Of a stretch of 64,000 nucleotides of DNA, positions 8,465-17,613 are shown piece after piece; the first letter of the stretch is position 1, and each line of letters begins with the position of its first letter. Source of the DNA: Sphingomonas hankookensis. GTDB lineage: Bacteria; Pseudomonadota; Alphaproteobacteria; Sphingomonadales; Sphingomonadaceae. Location of the stretch: NCBI RefSeq assembly GCF_022664465.1, contig NZ_JAKREV010000001.1, positions 434,001 through 498,000 of the forward strand, written 5' to 3'. Both the position numbers and the translations under genes were made by a program. The notes beneath the pieces were generated by a model that was given only the letters and a program-made list of their open reading frames with translations, did not search any database and was not told the origin of the DNA.

Positions 8465-8593
8465 GATCCTCCCCGGCACGGGGAGGGGGACCGTCCGCAG
8501 GACGGTGGAGGGGGTTCTCCACCAGCGCTGCGCTTTGAGGAACTCCCCCTCCACCATGCTTTGCATGGTCCCCCTCCCCGCGAGCGGGGAGGA
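8465..8593. repeat. CTCCCC/GGGGAG double-hairpin repeat between argD and argF
   Basis: Two hairpins, one with CCTCCCCGGCACGGGGAGG and the other with CCTCCCCGCGAGCGGGGAGG in opposite order, flank CCCCCTCCACC/GGTGGAGGGGG arms. The same elements recur at 25424-25631. Confidence 0.8.
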
Positions 8594-8600
8594 GTTTCAA

Positions 8601-9791
8601 TCAATCGTCGGCGACCGGCACGTACACGCGGGCCGCAGCTGACAGCTTCTCCACCGCTTGCGCGATATGGCTTTCGTCGATCACCAGCGGTGGCAGCACG
8701 CGGACGACATTGTCCCCCGCCGCCACGGTCAGCAACTGGTGCTGATCGCGCAGATGCGCCACGAAGCGGCGGCTGTCCGACTTGAGCTTGAGCCCAAGCA
8801 TCAACCCCATGCCGCGCACTTCCTGAAACAGGTGATCGTGGTTCGGGATCATCTGTTCGAGGCTGGAGCGCAGGCGGTCGCCCATCGCCTTCACATGCGC
8901 GAAGAACCCGTCCGCCAGCATCACGTCGAGCACCGCCTGCCCCGCGGCACAAGCCAGCGGGTTGCCGCCATAGGTCGAGCCATGGGTACCGAACACCATG
9001 CCCTTGGCCGCTTCCTCGGTCGCGAGGCACGCACCGAACGGGAAGCCGCCGCCAATGCCCTTGGCTGCCGCGACGATGTCCGGCGTCACGCCATATTGCT
9101 CGTGCGCGAACAGCGTACCGGTCCGGCCATAACCGCACTGCACCTCGTCCAGCACCAGCAACAGGCCATGTTCGTCGCATGCCTTGCGCAGTCCGGTCAG
9201 GAATTCCGGCGTCGCGGTGCGCAGGCCGCCCTCGCCCTGCACCGGTTCGACCAGGAAGCCAGCGGTGCTGTCGTCGATCAACGCCAGCGCGCCTTCGAGA
9301 TCGTTGAACTCGGCATATTTGAAGCCGGGCAGCAGCGGTTCGAACCCGTCGCGCATCTTCGCCTGATTGGTGGCGGAGATGGTGCCGAGGGTACGGCCGT
9401 GAAACGCTTGGTTGAAGGTGATGAGCGTGTGCCGCTGCGGGTTACCATTGGCGAAGTGGAACCGGCGCGCGGTCTTGATCGCGCACTCGACCGCTTCGGC
9501 ACCCGAATTGGTGAAGAACACCGTGTCGGCAAAGCTGTTGTCGACGATCCGCTGCGCCAGCGCCTCGCCCTGCGGCGAACCATAGAGGTTGCTGACATGC
9601 ATCAGCGTCGCGGCCTGTTCCTGGATCGCCTTCGTCAGGTGCGGATGGCCATGGCCCAGCGCGTTGACGGCGATGCCGGCGGCGAAGTCGAGATATTCGG
9701 TGCCGTCTTCACCGTACAGGTAGCAGCCCTCGCCTCGGACCGGACGCACGCCGCACCGTGGGTAGACGGGCATGAGCGCGGGGGTCGTCAT
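8601..9791 (-). CDS. argD: Acetylornithine aminotransferase
   Basis: A 396-aa class III PLP aminotransferase catalysing the N-acetylornithine step of arginine synthesis, with possible use also of succinyl-diaminopimelate. PLP contacts: TNSGAEAVE at 94-102, FHGRT at 130-134, LDEVQCGYGRTG at 214-225, and the Schiff-base lysine K244 in AAAKGIGGGFP. Full family length. The start ATG 9789-9791 has GGAG upstream. Together with argF it forms an arginine pair. Confidence 0.95.
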   Translation of the reverse strand: MTTPALMPVYPRCGVRPVRGEGCYLYGEDGTEYLDFAAGIAVNALGHGHPHLTKAIQEQAATLMHVSNLYGSPQGEALAQRIVDNSFADTVFFTNSGAEAVECAIKTARRFHFANGNPQRHTLITFNQAFHGRTLGTISATNQAKMRDGFEPLLPGFKYAEFNDLEGALALIDDSTAGFLVEPVQGEGGLRTATPEFLTGLRKACDEHGLLLVLDEVQCGYGRTGTLFAHEQYGVTPDIVAAAKGIGGGFPFGACLATEEAAKGMVFGTHGSTYGGNPLACAAGQAVLDVMLADGFFAHVKAMGDRLRSSLEQMIPNHDHLFQEVRGMGLMLGLKLKSDSRRFVAHLRDQHQLLTVAAGDNVVRVLPPLVIDESHIAQAVEKLSAAARVYVPVADD

Positions 9792-9829
9792 CGAACTGCT
9801 CCTTTGAGAAATAACGGCGTTGAAAACGC

Positions 9830-9854
9830 AAAAGGGCGGCCAACCGGGCCGCCC
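9830..9854 (-). terminator. Rho-independent terminator after the ABC-2 permease
   Basis: On the minus strand an 8-bp stem (9847-9854 pairing with 9834-9841, loop of five) is followed by TTTT and TGCGTTTT. It ends the permease transcript before argD. Confidence 0.8.
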
Positions 9855-9888
9855 GGAGCGACGCTCTACCGCCCCCGATGCCGTTCCG

Positions 9889-10725
9889 TCAATTCTTGAG
9901 CTTCCATCCCGACCGCAGCAAGGCGTAGCAGCCGAACGCCATCGCGATGTCGACCAGCAGGATGATCGCCCCGCCCACCAGCACCGGCGAATCGGCGCTT
10001 TCGAGGAAGCCGTAGCGGAAGCCGGAGATGATGTAGAAGAACGGGTTGAGGTGGCTGATCGACCGGAACAGCGGGGTCAGCGCCTCGACCGAATAGAAGG
10101 TGCCCGACAGCAGCGTCAGCGGCCCGATCACGAAATTGGTGATCGCGGCGGCATGGTCGAACTTCTCCGCCCAGATCGACGTCATCACGCCGGCCAGCGC
10201 AAGGAAGGTCGATCCGAACAGCCCGAACCACAGAACGGCGCCCGGATGCCGCGGCATCACATGGACGCCGGGATACAGCAGCATCGCCCCCCACAGGACG
10301 ATACCGACGAGGAACGCGCGCGTCACCGCGCCGCCGACCAGTGCCGCGAGCAACTCGCCGGTCGACAGCGGCGGCATCAGATAATCGACCACCGTCCCCT
10401 GAATCTTGCCGACCAGCAGCGCGAAGCTGGAATTGGCGAACGCGTTGTTGAGCATCGCCATCGCAATCAGCCCGGGCGCCACGAAATCGGGAAACGGCAC
10501 GCCCAGAACGGTGCGCCCCGCCCCACCCATCGCCACCGAAAAGATGACCAGGAACAGCAGCGTCGTGACCGCCGGCGCCCATATCGTCTGCAGCTGCACC
10601 TTGAAGAACCGGCGCACCTCCTTGATATAGAGCGTGCGCAGTCCACCCCAGTTGATGTTCCGGATAACCGGCACGCCGGGGTCGGCGATGGTGATTTTCG
10701 CGCGTAACGGGGATTGTTCCTGCAT
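9889..10725 (-). CDS. ABC-2 type transporter permease
   Basis: A 278-aa inner-membrane protein with about six hydrophobic segments and the ABC-2 signature region around IGPLTLLSGTFYSVEALTP. The N-terminal amphipathic part LRTLYIKEVRRFFKVQLQT is typical of YadH-like export permeases. Its ATPase partner is not adjacent, as the gene stands between gcrA (divergent) and argD, so a partner must be encoded elsewhere. Substrate unknown. Start ATG 10723-10725 begins MQEQSPLRAK. Confidence 0.85.
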   Translation of the reverse strand: MQEQSPLRAKITIADPGVPVIRNINWGGLRTLYIKEVRRFFKVQLQTIWAPAVTTLLFLVIFSVAMGGAGRTVLGVPFPDFVAPGLIAMAMLNNAFANSSFALLVGKIQGTVVDYLMPPLSTGELLAALVGGAVTRAFLVGIVLWGAMLLYPGVHVMPRHPGAVLWFGLFGSTFLALAGVMTSIWAEKFDHAAAITNFVIGPLTLLSGTFYSVEALTPLFRSISHLNPFFYIISGFRYGFLESADSPVLVGGAIILLVDIAMAFGCYALLRSGWKLKN

Positions 10726-10810
10726 GGCTGTGTCGCCTAATCGCTGGCGCGCGCGGCGGCAAGGACGATGGTCGCGGCGCGCATGAGTGAATTGAAGGAC
10801 AAGGACGGGC

Positions 10811-11566
10811 ATGAGCTGGACCGAAGAACGCATCGCGACGCTGGCCAAGATGTGGGAATCGGGCATGACCGCCAGCCAGATCGCCGAGGAACTGGGCGGG
10901 ATCAGCCGCAATGCGGTAATCGGCAAGGCACATCGCCTGGGGCTGCAGTCGCGCCCGTCGCCGGTGCGCTCGAACGATGCGGCCAAGGCAGCGGCGCCTG
11001 CGCCGAAGCCCGCAGCCCCCGAACCCGCGCCGGTCGTCGCCGCACCGCCGCCCCCCCCGCCGCCCGCGCCCAAGCCGGCGCCGGAACCCGCGCCTGCCCC
11101 CGAACCCGTTGCCGCTGCGCCGGTTGAGGACGATCCTTTCACGCCGCTGCCTGAAGAGGATCAGGCGGATGAGGTCGAGGAAGAAGAGGAAGAGGACGAC
11201 GCCCCGGCCGCTGCGCCGCGTCGTGCCGAACCGGTGATGCGCTCGGTCGGCCCCGGTGGCTTCCTGCGCCAGAATCCGGGCGAGCAGAGCGCGCCGCTGA
11301 CGCCGGCACCGCCGCGTCGCCTCGTGCCCGCACGGCCGAGCGATGCGATCGCGGGCAAGACGACGTTGCTCGACCTGAACGACCGCATCTGCAAATGGCC
11401 GATCGGCCATCCCGGCGAGCCCGACTTCCATTTCTGCGGCGACAAGGTGAACCCAGGCTTCCCCTATTGCGTCGACCATTGCGGCCATGCCTATCAGGCG
11501 CAGCTTCCGCGTCGCGACCGCCGCCCGCCGCCACCGCTGCCCTATGGCGGCCCGCGCGTCCGCTGA
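10811..11566 (+). CDS. gcrA: GcrA cell cycle regulator
   Basis: 251 aa. The N-terminal HTH WTEERIATLAKMWESGMTAS with IAEELGGISRNAVIGKAHRLGL (residues 3-47) is the GcrA DNA-binding domain, which acts with sigma-70 at promoters carrying CcrM-methylated GANTC sites. The C-terminus (about 190-235) has CKWPIGHPGE, FHFCG and YCVDHC. Between them lies a long linker, Pro/Ala-rich at about 55-110 and strongly acidic at about 112-136, which makes the protein longer than the roughly 170-aa Caulobacter form. Monocistronic, ended by the terminator at 11669-11701. Confidence 0.95.
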   Translation: MSWTEERIATLAKMWESGMTASQIAEELGGISRNAVIGKAHRLGLQSRPSPVRSNDAAKAAAPAPKPAAPEPAPVVAAPPPPPPPAPKPAPEPAPAPEPVAAAPVEDDPFTPLPEEDQADEVEEEEEEDDAPAAAPRRAEPVMRSVGPGGFLRQNPGEQSAPLTPAPPRRLVPARPSDAIAGKTTLLDLNDRICKWPIGHPGEPDFHFCGDKVNPGFPYCVDHCGHAYQAQLPRRDRRPPPPLPYGGPRVR

Positions 11567-11668
11567 TCGCGCAAGGTCGAGCAAAGCTCGACCGCGCTCT
11601 CGGCGATCAGCGCGGCCGGCGCGGCCAAAGCCGCGATCGACGGCATGGGCTTTGCCCATGCCCGCCTT

Positions 11669-11701
11669 AAAAGCCGCTCCGTGCCGAACGGAGCGGCTTT
11701 T
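11669..11701. terminator. Bidirectional terminator between gcrA and the outer-membrane barrel gene
   Basis: A perfect 13-bp stem AAAAGCCGCTCCG (11669-11681) with loop TGCCGAA and complement at 11689-11701. A-tract and T-tract on either side make it usable by both converging genes. Confidence 0.92.
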
Positions 11702-11716
11702 CCGTCGGGCGCTGCC

Positions 11717-12541
11717 TCAGAAGCGGAAGCTCGCCCGCACGCGTGCGCTGTGCCAGTCGAACCGGTTGTCGCTACGACGCATATCGGTACCGGCCGAATT
11801 GACCAGCAGGAACGGGTTGTTTGGAAGGGCCGTACCCCGCCCGACCCGCACCGTCGGCGAGCGATCGTTGACGGTAGTGTACGTGTACAGCACGCCGATC
11901 GAAAAATTGTCCGATACGCGCTGTTCGACACCGCCGCCGGCAGTCCAGCCCCATGCGTTGCGCTTGTCACGATCCTGGGTGAAGCTGTTGGCACCATTGC
12001 TCGTTTCGAACCCGCGATCCACACGAGCCAGTGCCGCACCACCGGTTACGTAGGGCAGCGTATCGCCCATGGCATAGCCTGCACGAAGCCGGCCCTGCGC
12101 ATTCCAGTCCATCGACCGGACGAACGCATAGCGCGCAGGCGTGGTGCTATAGGCGCTGGAGGAATCGACGATATTGCTGTTGCCGAATTCGCCGACCGCA
12201 CCGACGACGATGTTGCCGAACTGAACGTCGTATCCGACATGCCCGGCATAGCCGAGCCGGTCGCTGTCGCGCCGACACCCGGTCGGGTTCGGTCCCAGCG
12301 CCCGTCCGCCACAAAACCCGCGCGAGAACGCATCGGCGCCAGCGGTGGTGCGCACCGTATCGCCGAACGTTCCGTCAAGGTTCGTGTCGAATTCGACCGG
12401 CGCGTTGCTGTCGTTCCCCTGGAAATCCAGCCCCGCGCTGATACCGGCATAGGGACCGGTCCAGCTCCGGCCATCCTGGGCCATGGCGGGCATCGCCGTC
12501 ATCACCGCTACACCGGTCGCCACGAACATCGAAAAACGCAT
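11717..12541 (-). CDS. Outer-membrane beta-barrel protein (Omp25/porin-like)
   Basis: 274 aa with a signal peptide cleaved after about residue 21 (MTAMPAMAQ). The mature part opens WTGPYAGISAGLDFQG, as in alphaproteobacterial Omp25/31-type barrels, alternates polar and hydrophobic residues, and ends RVRASFRF with the C-terminal Phe recognised by BamA. A glycine-rich centre and a cysteine pair are visible. Likely an eight-stranded barrel of structural or unknown role. Divergent from parE. Confidence 0.8.
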   Translation of the reverse strand: MRFSMFVATGVAVMTAMPAMAQDGRSWTGPYAGISAGLDFQGNDSNAPVEFDTNLDGTFGDTVRTTAGADAFSRGFCGGRALGPNPTGCRRDSDRLGYAGHVGYDVQFGNIVVGAVGEFGNSNIVDSSSAYSTTPARYAFVRSMDWNAQGRLRAGYAMGDTLPYVTGGAALARVDRGFETSNGANSFTQDRDKRNAWGWTAGGGVEQRVSDNFSIGVLYTYTTVNDRSPTVRVGRGTALPNNPFLLVNSAGTDMRRSDNRFDWHSARVRASFRF

Positions 12542-12695
12542 ATACTATACTCCAACACGCTCTGTGCCCCCGTCGAACGGATGGTGCGCGCCGTCGCTCC
12601 CGCGATGCAGCGTAACATTTCGTTGCCGTAAATCCGGGCGCTGGGCGCCGCGACCGCACTTTGCGGATGACCCCGTTTCGTTCTATACCGCCGGC

Positions 12696-14675
12696 ATGGC
12701 CGATAATCTGTTCGAAGCGAACGTCCCCACCACCCCCGCCTATGACGCGTCGTCGATCGAGGTGCTGGAGGGGCTGGAGCCGGTACGTCGCCGGCCGGGC
12801 ATGTATATCGGCGGCACCGACGAACGCGCACTGCACCATCTCGCCGCCGAAGTGCTCGACAACGCGATGGACGAAGCGGTCGCGGGCCATGCGACGCGGA
12901 TCGAGGTCCAGCTGGATATCAGCAACCGGTTGACCATCATCGACAATGGCCGCGGCATCCCGGTCGATCCGCACCCGAAATTTCCGGACAAGTCAGCGCT
13001 CGAAGTCATCCTGTCGACGCTGCATTCGGGCGGCAAGTTCGCCGGGAAAGCCTATGCGACGTCGGGCGGTCTGCACGGCGTCGGCATTTCGGTCGTGAAC
13101 GCGCTGTCGGTGGATACGGTGGTCGAGGTGGCGCGCGACCGGCAACTCTATCGCCAGCGTTTCTCGCAGGGGCAGACGGTCGGCCCGCTCGAACATGTCG
13201 GCGCCGCCCCCAATCGCCGCGGCACGCTGGTCGCCTTCACCCCCGATGCCGAGATTTTCGCCGACCTCCAGTTCAAGCCGGCGCGGCTGCACAAACTGGT
13301 GCGCTCGAAAGCCTATCTGTTCGCCGGCGTCGAAATCCGCTGGAAATGCGCGCCCGAGCTGGTCGCCGGAACCGACGTGCCCGCCGAGGCGGTGTTCCAG
13401 TTCCCCGGCGGCCTTGCCGATCACCTGCGCGAACAGATTGGCGGGCGCGAATGTGCGACCGCGGACTTCTTCACCGGCACACAGGACTTTCCGGGCGAAC
13501 AGGGCCGCGTCGAATGGGCGGTCGCATGGCCGTTATGGAGCGACGGCAGCTACAGCTATTATTGCAACACCATCCCGACCCCCGATGGCGGCACGCATGA
13601 ACAGGGCCTGCGGCAGGCGCTGGTGCGGGGCCTGCGCGGATTCGCCGATCTGATCGGCAACAAGCGCGCCAAGGACATGACCGCCGACGACGTGACGGTC
13701 GGGTGCGAGCTGATGCTCTCGGTCTTCATCCGCGATCCGCAGTTCCAGAGCCAGACCAAGGACCGGCTGACCAGCGTCGAGGCGGCCAGCCTCGTCGAGA
13801 AAGCAGTCCGCGACCATTTCGACCATTTCCTCAGCCACAATATGGAACGCGGCAAGGCGCTGCTGGGCCTCGTCCTCGACCGGATGGACGAACGGCTGCG
13901 CCGCAAGGCGGAACGCGAGGTCAAGCGCAAGACCGCGACGTCGTCGCGCAAACTGCGTCTGCCCGGCAAGTTGACCGACTGCGCGTCCGATGATCCCGCG
14001 GGCACCGAACTCTTCATCGTCGAGGGCGATTCGGCGGGCGGTTCGGCCAAGCAGGCACGCGACCGCAAGACCCAGGCGATCCTGCCGATCCGCGGCAAGA
14101 TCCTGAACGTAGCCTCCGCCACCAGCGCCAAAATTCTCGCCAACCAGGAGATCGCCGACCTGATCCTCGCCATGGGGTGCGGCACGCGCAAGGACTGCCA
14201 GCCCGATGCGCTGCGCTACGAACGCATCGTCATCATGACCGACGCCGATGTCGACGGTGCGCATATCGCGACGCTGCTGATGACGTTCTTCTTTCAGGAA
14301 ATGCCCGACATCGTCCGGCGCGGGCACCTGCATCTTGCACAACCGCCGCTCTACCGCCTGACGGTTGGAGCGAAGTCGCTCTACGCGCGCGACGACGCGC
14401 ACCGTGCCGAGCTGGAGCGCACGGCGTTCAGAGGCAAGAAGGTCGAGGTGTCGCGCTTCAAAGGGCTGGGCGAGATGAACCCCGGCCAGCTGCGCGAAAC
14501 GACGATGGACCCCAAGACCCGCAGCATGATCCGCATCACCCTTCCGCAGGAATACGAGGAACGCGCGGCGGTAAAGGACCTGGTCGACCGGTTGATGGGC
14601 ACCAATCCGGCGCATCGCTTTGCCTTCATCCAGGAGAATGCCGCGCGACTGGACGACGAGGTGATCGACGCCTGA
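12696..14675 (+). CDS. parE: DNA topoisomerase IV subunit B
   Basis: 659 aa. The GHKL ATPase begins LEGLEPVRRRPGMYIGGTDE (about residues 24-43), with EVLDNAMDEA (N-box Asn) and DNGRGIP (Mg/ATP). TOPRIM motifs are FIVEGDSAGGSAKQARDR and the DADVDGAHI acidic cluster. Together with ParC it decatenates daughter chromosomes. The length of about 660 and absence of a GyrB-type insertion favour ParE over GyrB. The start ATG 12696-12698 gives MADNLFEANV; an upstream open stretch in frame is not protein-like. Confidence 0.93.
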   Translation: MADNLFEANVPTTPAYDASSIEVLEGLEPVRRRPGMYIGGTDERALHHLAAEVLDNAMDEAVAGHATRIEVQLDISNRLTIIDNGRGIPVDPHPKFPDKSALEVILSTLHSGGKFAGKAYATSGGLHGVGISVVNALSVDTVVEVARDRQLYRQRFSQGQTVGPLEHVGAAPNRRGTLVAFTPDAEIFADLQFKPARLHKLVRSKAYLFAGVEIRWKCAPELVAGTDVPAEAVFQFPGGLADHLREQIGGRECATADFFTGTQDFPGEQGRVEWAVAWPLWSDGSYSYYCNTIPTPDGGTHEQGLRQALVRGLRGFADLIGNKRAKDMTADDVTVGCELMLSVFIRDPQFQSQTKDRLTSVEAASLVEKAVRDHFDHFLSHNMERGKALLGLVLDRMDERLRRKAEREVKRKTATSSRKLRLPGKLTDCASDDPAGTELFIVEGDSAGGSAKQARDRKTQAILPIRGKILNVASATSAKILANQEIADLILAMGCGTRKDCQPDALRYERIVIMTDADVDGAHIATLLMTFFFQEMPDIVRRGHLHLAQPPLYRLTVGAKSLYARDDAHRAELERTAFRGKKVEVSRFKGLGEMNPGQLRETTMDPKTRSMIRITLPQEYEERAAVKDLVDRLMGTNPAHRFAFIQENAARLDDEVIDA

Positions 14676-14723
14676 CGTCGCGTTGACGGGGCCGATGGCA
14701 TCCGCCACCCTGGTTTCTCGGGA

Positions 14724-16067
14724 ATGAGGGGAAGTCGGATGCTCGTGGCGGCAAGCGCGTTGATGGCGGCAGGGTTGCAGGCAGCCACGGTACCGCCCCC
14801 CGCCCCGCCGGCCGCTACCGTGGCGGCAAACCCGGAGGTCGAACGGCGCGCCCGCGACGTCGTGACCGTGTTGTCCGGCACGGGCGACTATGACGCGATC
14901 TTTTCCTCCGCCTTTCGCGCCGCAGTGCCGCGGGCGAAGTTCGACGCGATTGCTGCGCAACTGACACAGGCGCTGGGTCGACCGACGGGAATCGAGGCGG
15001 TGCAACCGAACGGCCCTTGGTCGGCGCGCATCCGGATCGGCTATGAACGCGGCATTCTCAACGCCGATATCGCGGTCGATGCCGCGGCGGCTCATCGTAT
15101 CGGTGGACTGCTGACGCGCGGCGTCGAGCCACGGGGCCCCGCGGCGGCAACGATCGATGCGGTCGTCGAACGGGTGGCCGCGCTTCCCGGCAAGAGCGGG
15201 TTCGTGCTGGCACGCCTCGGCACTGGCGCGCCGACCATCGACAAAAGCCACAACCCCACCACCCCCCTCGCGATCGGCTCGGCGTTCAAGCTGGTCATCC
15301 TCGCCGAACTGGTCCGCTCGATCGAGGCGGGGGAGCGCAAGTGGAGCGACGTCGTGACGCTCGACGGGTCGGCATTGCCCGGCGGCGGCTATGCGCAGGA
15401 GCCCAAGGGGACCCGCATCGCGTTCCGCGCACTGGCCGAGCGGATGATTTCGGTCAGCGACAATAGTGCGACCGACATCCTGCTGTTCCACTTGGGCCGG
15501 CGGAAGGTGGAGGCGATGCTGCCTGTCGTCGGCTTCACCGACGGGGCGCCGCGCAACGTGCCGTTCCTCGGCGCGCTCGAACTGTTCAAGCTGAAGGGGG
15601 TGGACGGCGGTGCGCTCGGCGCGCGGTATCTGGCGCTGTCACCCACCGAACGTCGCGCATTCCTCGACGGGCCGGTCCACGATACGCCGATCGCGGCGAT
15701 CCCGAAGGCGCTGTTCCAGGACGGCAAGCCGCTGCGCATCGCCGAACTGGAATGGTTCGCCAGCCCGAACGATCTGGTTCGTGCGCTGGACTGGTTGCGG
15801 CGGCATATGGACGGCCCGGCGGGTGCCGATCTGCACGCAGTCCTATCGAAGAACCCCGGCCTGCCCGACGCGGCGAAGGGATGGCGCTATGTCGGGTACA
15901 AGGGCGGGTCGGAGCCCGGCGTGCTGACGATGGCGTTGCTGCTGCAGGGCAAGGACGGCAGCTGGTATGCCATGGCGGGCGGGGTCAACGACCCGGCGAA
16001 AGAGGTCGATACGCTGCAATTCACCGGGTTGATGGGTCGCGCGCTGGAACTGGCCGCGCCGCGTTAG
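14724..16067 (+). CDS. Serine hydrolase of the class A beta-lactamase fold
   Basis: 447 aa with a signal peptide (about residues 1-21, ending LQAATV) and a Pro-rich spacer. Beta-lactamase-type motifs: SAFK at 186-189 with nucleophile S186, SDN at 245-247, and KGGSEPG near 394-400 in the KTG position. The roughly 150-residue N-terminal part before the catalytic domain resembles a DUF3887/NTF2-like domain found in such enzymes. Whether it hydrolyses beta-lactams is unknown. A second ATG at 14739-14741 has AGGGGAAG upstream and may be the real start, at the cost of the basic n-region. Confidence 0.85.
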   Translation: MRGSRMLVAASALMAAGLQAATVPPPAPPAATVAANPEVERRARDVVTVLSGTGDYDAIFSSAFRAAVPRAKFDAIAAQLTQALGRPTGIEAVQPNGPWSARIRIGYERGILNADIAVDAAAAHRIGGLLTRGVEPRGPAAATIDAVVERVAALPGKSGFVLARLGTGAPTIDKSHNPTTPLAIGSAFKLVILAELVRSIEAGERKWSDVVTLDGSALPGGGYAQEPKGTRIAFRALAERMISVSDNSATDILLFHLGRRKVEAMLPVVGFTDGAPRNVPFLGALELFKLKGVDGGALGARYLALSPTERRAFLDGPVHDTPIAAIPKALFQDGKPLRIAELEWFASPNDLVRALDWLRRHMDGPAGADLHAVLSKNPGLPDAAKGWRYVGYKGGSEPGVLTMALLLQGKDGSWYAMAGGVNDPAKEVDTLQFTGLMGRALELAAPR

Positions 16068-16071
16068 GGGT

Positions 16072-16159
16072 GGGAGCCGGACGACCCGCTGCGAAATCGT
16101 TGCGGCTGCTTCCTTCCGGACCTGACCGGGTTGGCGACGGCATCGTCCGCCCGACTCCC
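16072..16159 (-). ncRNA. ffs: Small signal recognition particle RNA (4.5S-type)
   Basis: On the minus strand the conserved SRP helix-8 core GGTCAGGTCCGGAAGGAAGC is present, flanked by CCAACCC and AGCCGCAACG. The ends GGGAG and CTCCC, and inner arms CGGACGA/TCGTCCG, pair to close one long hairpin of about 88 nt. It binds Ffh and targets membrane proteins. On the minus strand just upstream, TTGCGC and CATATG about 17 bases apart could be the promoter. Boundaries are set by the terminal stem and may shift by a few bases. Confidence 0.92.
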
Positions 16160-16199
16160 GAGCGCCATATGGGCGAAGCGTGGCCCGCGCGCAAGAGCA

Positions 16200-16619
16200 T
16201 CAGTCGCGGGTGCGCGGCAACCGCGAATAGGGGACGAAATCGCCGAGCGACAGCGATCCGCTGAACATCCGCGAATTACGATCGACCAGATTGACGATGT
16301 CGATCCGGCACAGCTGGGTGCCGATCGTGCGCGTGACGAGGATATCGTCACGGTCGAGGATCCCGCCCCCCGCCGGCCGGTTCACGAACAATGTGCCGTT
16401 GTTCATGCGATAGACGATCGCGGTATCCTGCACGATCTCACTCGACCGGATGTTGCGGAGGTTGATGCAGTCGACGGGCTTGTCGCTAGTCCGCCCGGCA
16501 GTGATCCGCGACAGCGCCGCCTCGCCTGCAGCGGCGCGCTCGGCGGCGCGATCCTGTGCGCCTGCCGGTATCGCGCTGCCGGCCAGGAGCATGACGGACA
16601 AGAGGCTGAACAGGCGCAT
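16200..16619 (-). CDS. Secreted protein of unknown function
   Basis: 139 aa with a clear signal peptide (MRLFSLLSVMLLAGSAIPAGA, cleaved near residue 21). The mature protein has two cysteines (DCINLRNIRS and LCRIDIVNL), and a basic-aromatic C-terminus. No enzyme motif is recognised. I believe similar proteins occur in other sphingomonads but cannot check. It precedes ffs on the same strand and is not obviously cotranscribed with tpiA, 119 bp upstream of which nothing else is coded. Confidence 0.7.
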   Translation of the reverse strand: MRLFSLLSVMLLAGSAIPAGAQDRAAERAAAGEAALSRITAGRTSDKPVDCINLRNIRSSEIVQDTAIVYRMNNGTLFVNRPAGGGILDRDDILVTRTIGTQLCRIDIVNLVDRNSRMFSGSLSLGDFVPYSRLPRTRD

Positions 16620-16738
16620 GATTCGGAATCCCGCGTTGGATGGTCGATGCCGTCGTTAGCATCACCGGCATGAACGCATGCTGACGCCGGTTCGGTTCCC
16701 ACGCAATCCCCATCCCGTTCAGCGGCTTGGCCTGCCCG

Positions 16739-17485
16739 TTACAGCGTGGCCGCCGCCTCGATGATCGGTACGAACTTTTCCGCGGTCAGGCTGGCGCCAC
16801 CGACCAGCGCGCCGTCGACATCGTCGATCGACAGGATCGTCGCGGCGTTCGCGCCGGTGACCGACCCGCCATAGAGGATGCGGATGCCATCGGCGGCGTC
16901 GCCGACCATCTGGCGCAGCTTGGCACGGGCGATCGCATGGACCTGCGCGATCTCGTCGGGCGACGGGGTCCGGCCGGTGCCGATCGCCCAGCGCGGTTCA
17001 TAGGCGAGCGTGAACCAGTCGCCACTGGCGCCTTCGGGCACCGACTTCTCGATCTGCGCCTGCACGACCCGTTCGGCACGACCGGCGTCGCGTTCGGCCT
17101 CGGTCTCGCCGCAGCACAGGATCACGTCGAGTCCCTGCCGCCGCGCCGCCGCCGCCTTCGCCCACGCGTCGTGGCTGGTTTCGTTCTGGTCGGCCCGGCG
17201 TTCGCTATGGCCGACGATGACCACCGTCGCGCCCGCCTCGACCAGCATTTCCGCCGAGATACAGCCGGTATGCGCGCCACGTTCGTTCGCGTGGACGTCC
17301 TGCCCGCCGATCTGCATCGCTTTCGCGACTTCGGCGGCATGGTGGACCAGCGTGGCAGGCACGCACAGCGCAACATCGACGCCCGGCGCGGCGGCAGCCG
17401 CAGCGTCGATCGCGGCGATCTCCGCCAGCTGGCCGCGAAGCCCGTGCATCTTCCAATTGCCCGCGACCAGCTTGCGACGACTCAT
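16739..17485 (-). CDS. tpiA: Triosephosphate isomerase
   Basis: A 248-aa TIM-barrel enzyme interconverting dihydroxyacetone phosphate and glyceraldehyde 3-phosphate. Catalytic residues K12 (GNWKMH), H93 (GHSERR) and E163 (AYEPRWAIGTG) are all present; residue 165 is Arg where most enzymes have Val in the AYEPVWAIGTG signature. Loop YGGSV is intact. ATG 17483-17485 gives MSRRKLVAGNWK. It diverges from the PpiD-like gene at 17614. Confidence 0.96.
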   Translation of the reverse strand: MSRRKLVAGNWKMHGLRGQLAEIAAIDAAAAAAPGVDVALCVPATLVHHAAEVAKAMQIGGQDVHANERGAHTGCISAEMLVEAGATVVIVGHSERRADQNETSHDAWAKAAAARRQGLDVILCCGETEAERDAGRAERVVQAQIEKSVPEGASGDWFTLAYEPRWAIGTGRTPSPDEIAQVHAIARAKLRQMVGDAADGIRILYGGSVTGANAATILSIDDVDGALVGGASLTAEKFVPIIEAAATL

Positions 17486-17613
17486 ACCACGGCTCCCCAG
17501 GCGTTTTACATGTTCTACAGCCGATAGCGGCTCTGGCGTTTCGCGCAACCTTGAAGCGGCGGCAACCGCCTTCTAAAGCGGCATCCTTTCATTCCTTTCG
17601 ATCGGTTGCACGG

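Noticed and set aside
10300..10800. Search for methylated GANTC sites as GcrA targets near gcrA
   Set aside because: No GANTC was found in the 85-bp gap before gcrA.
12483..12695. Upstream in-frame extension of parE to 12483
   Set aside because: The extension has no family resemblance and overlaps the opposite OMP gene; MADNLFEANV at 12696 is the natural start.
16655..16715. GGAAC...CGTT on the minus strand upstream of the secreted protein at 16200-16619
   Set aside because: The spacer is 18 bases before cGTT, one or two more than the EcfG pattern, and the distance to the gene is uncertain.
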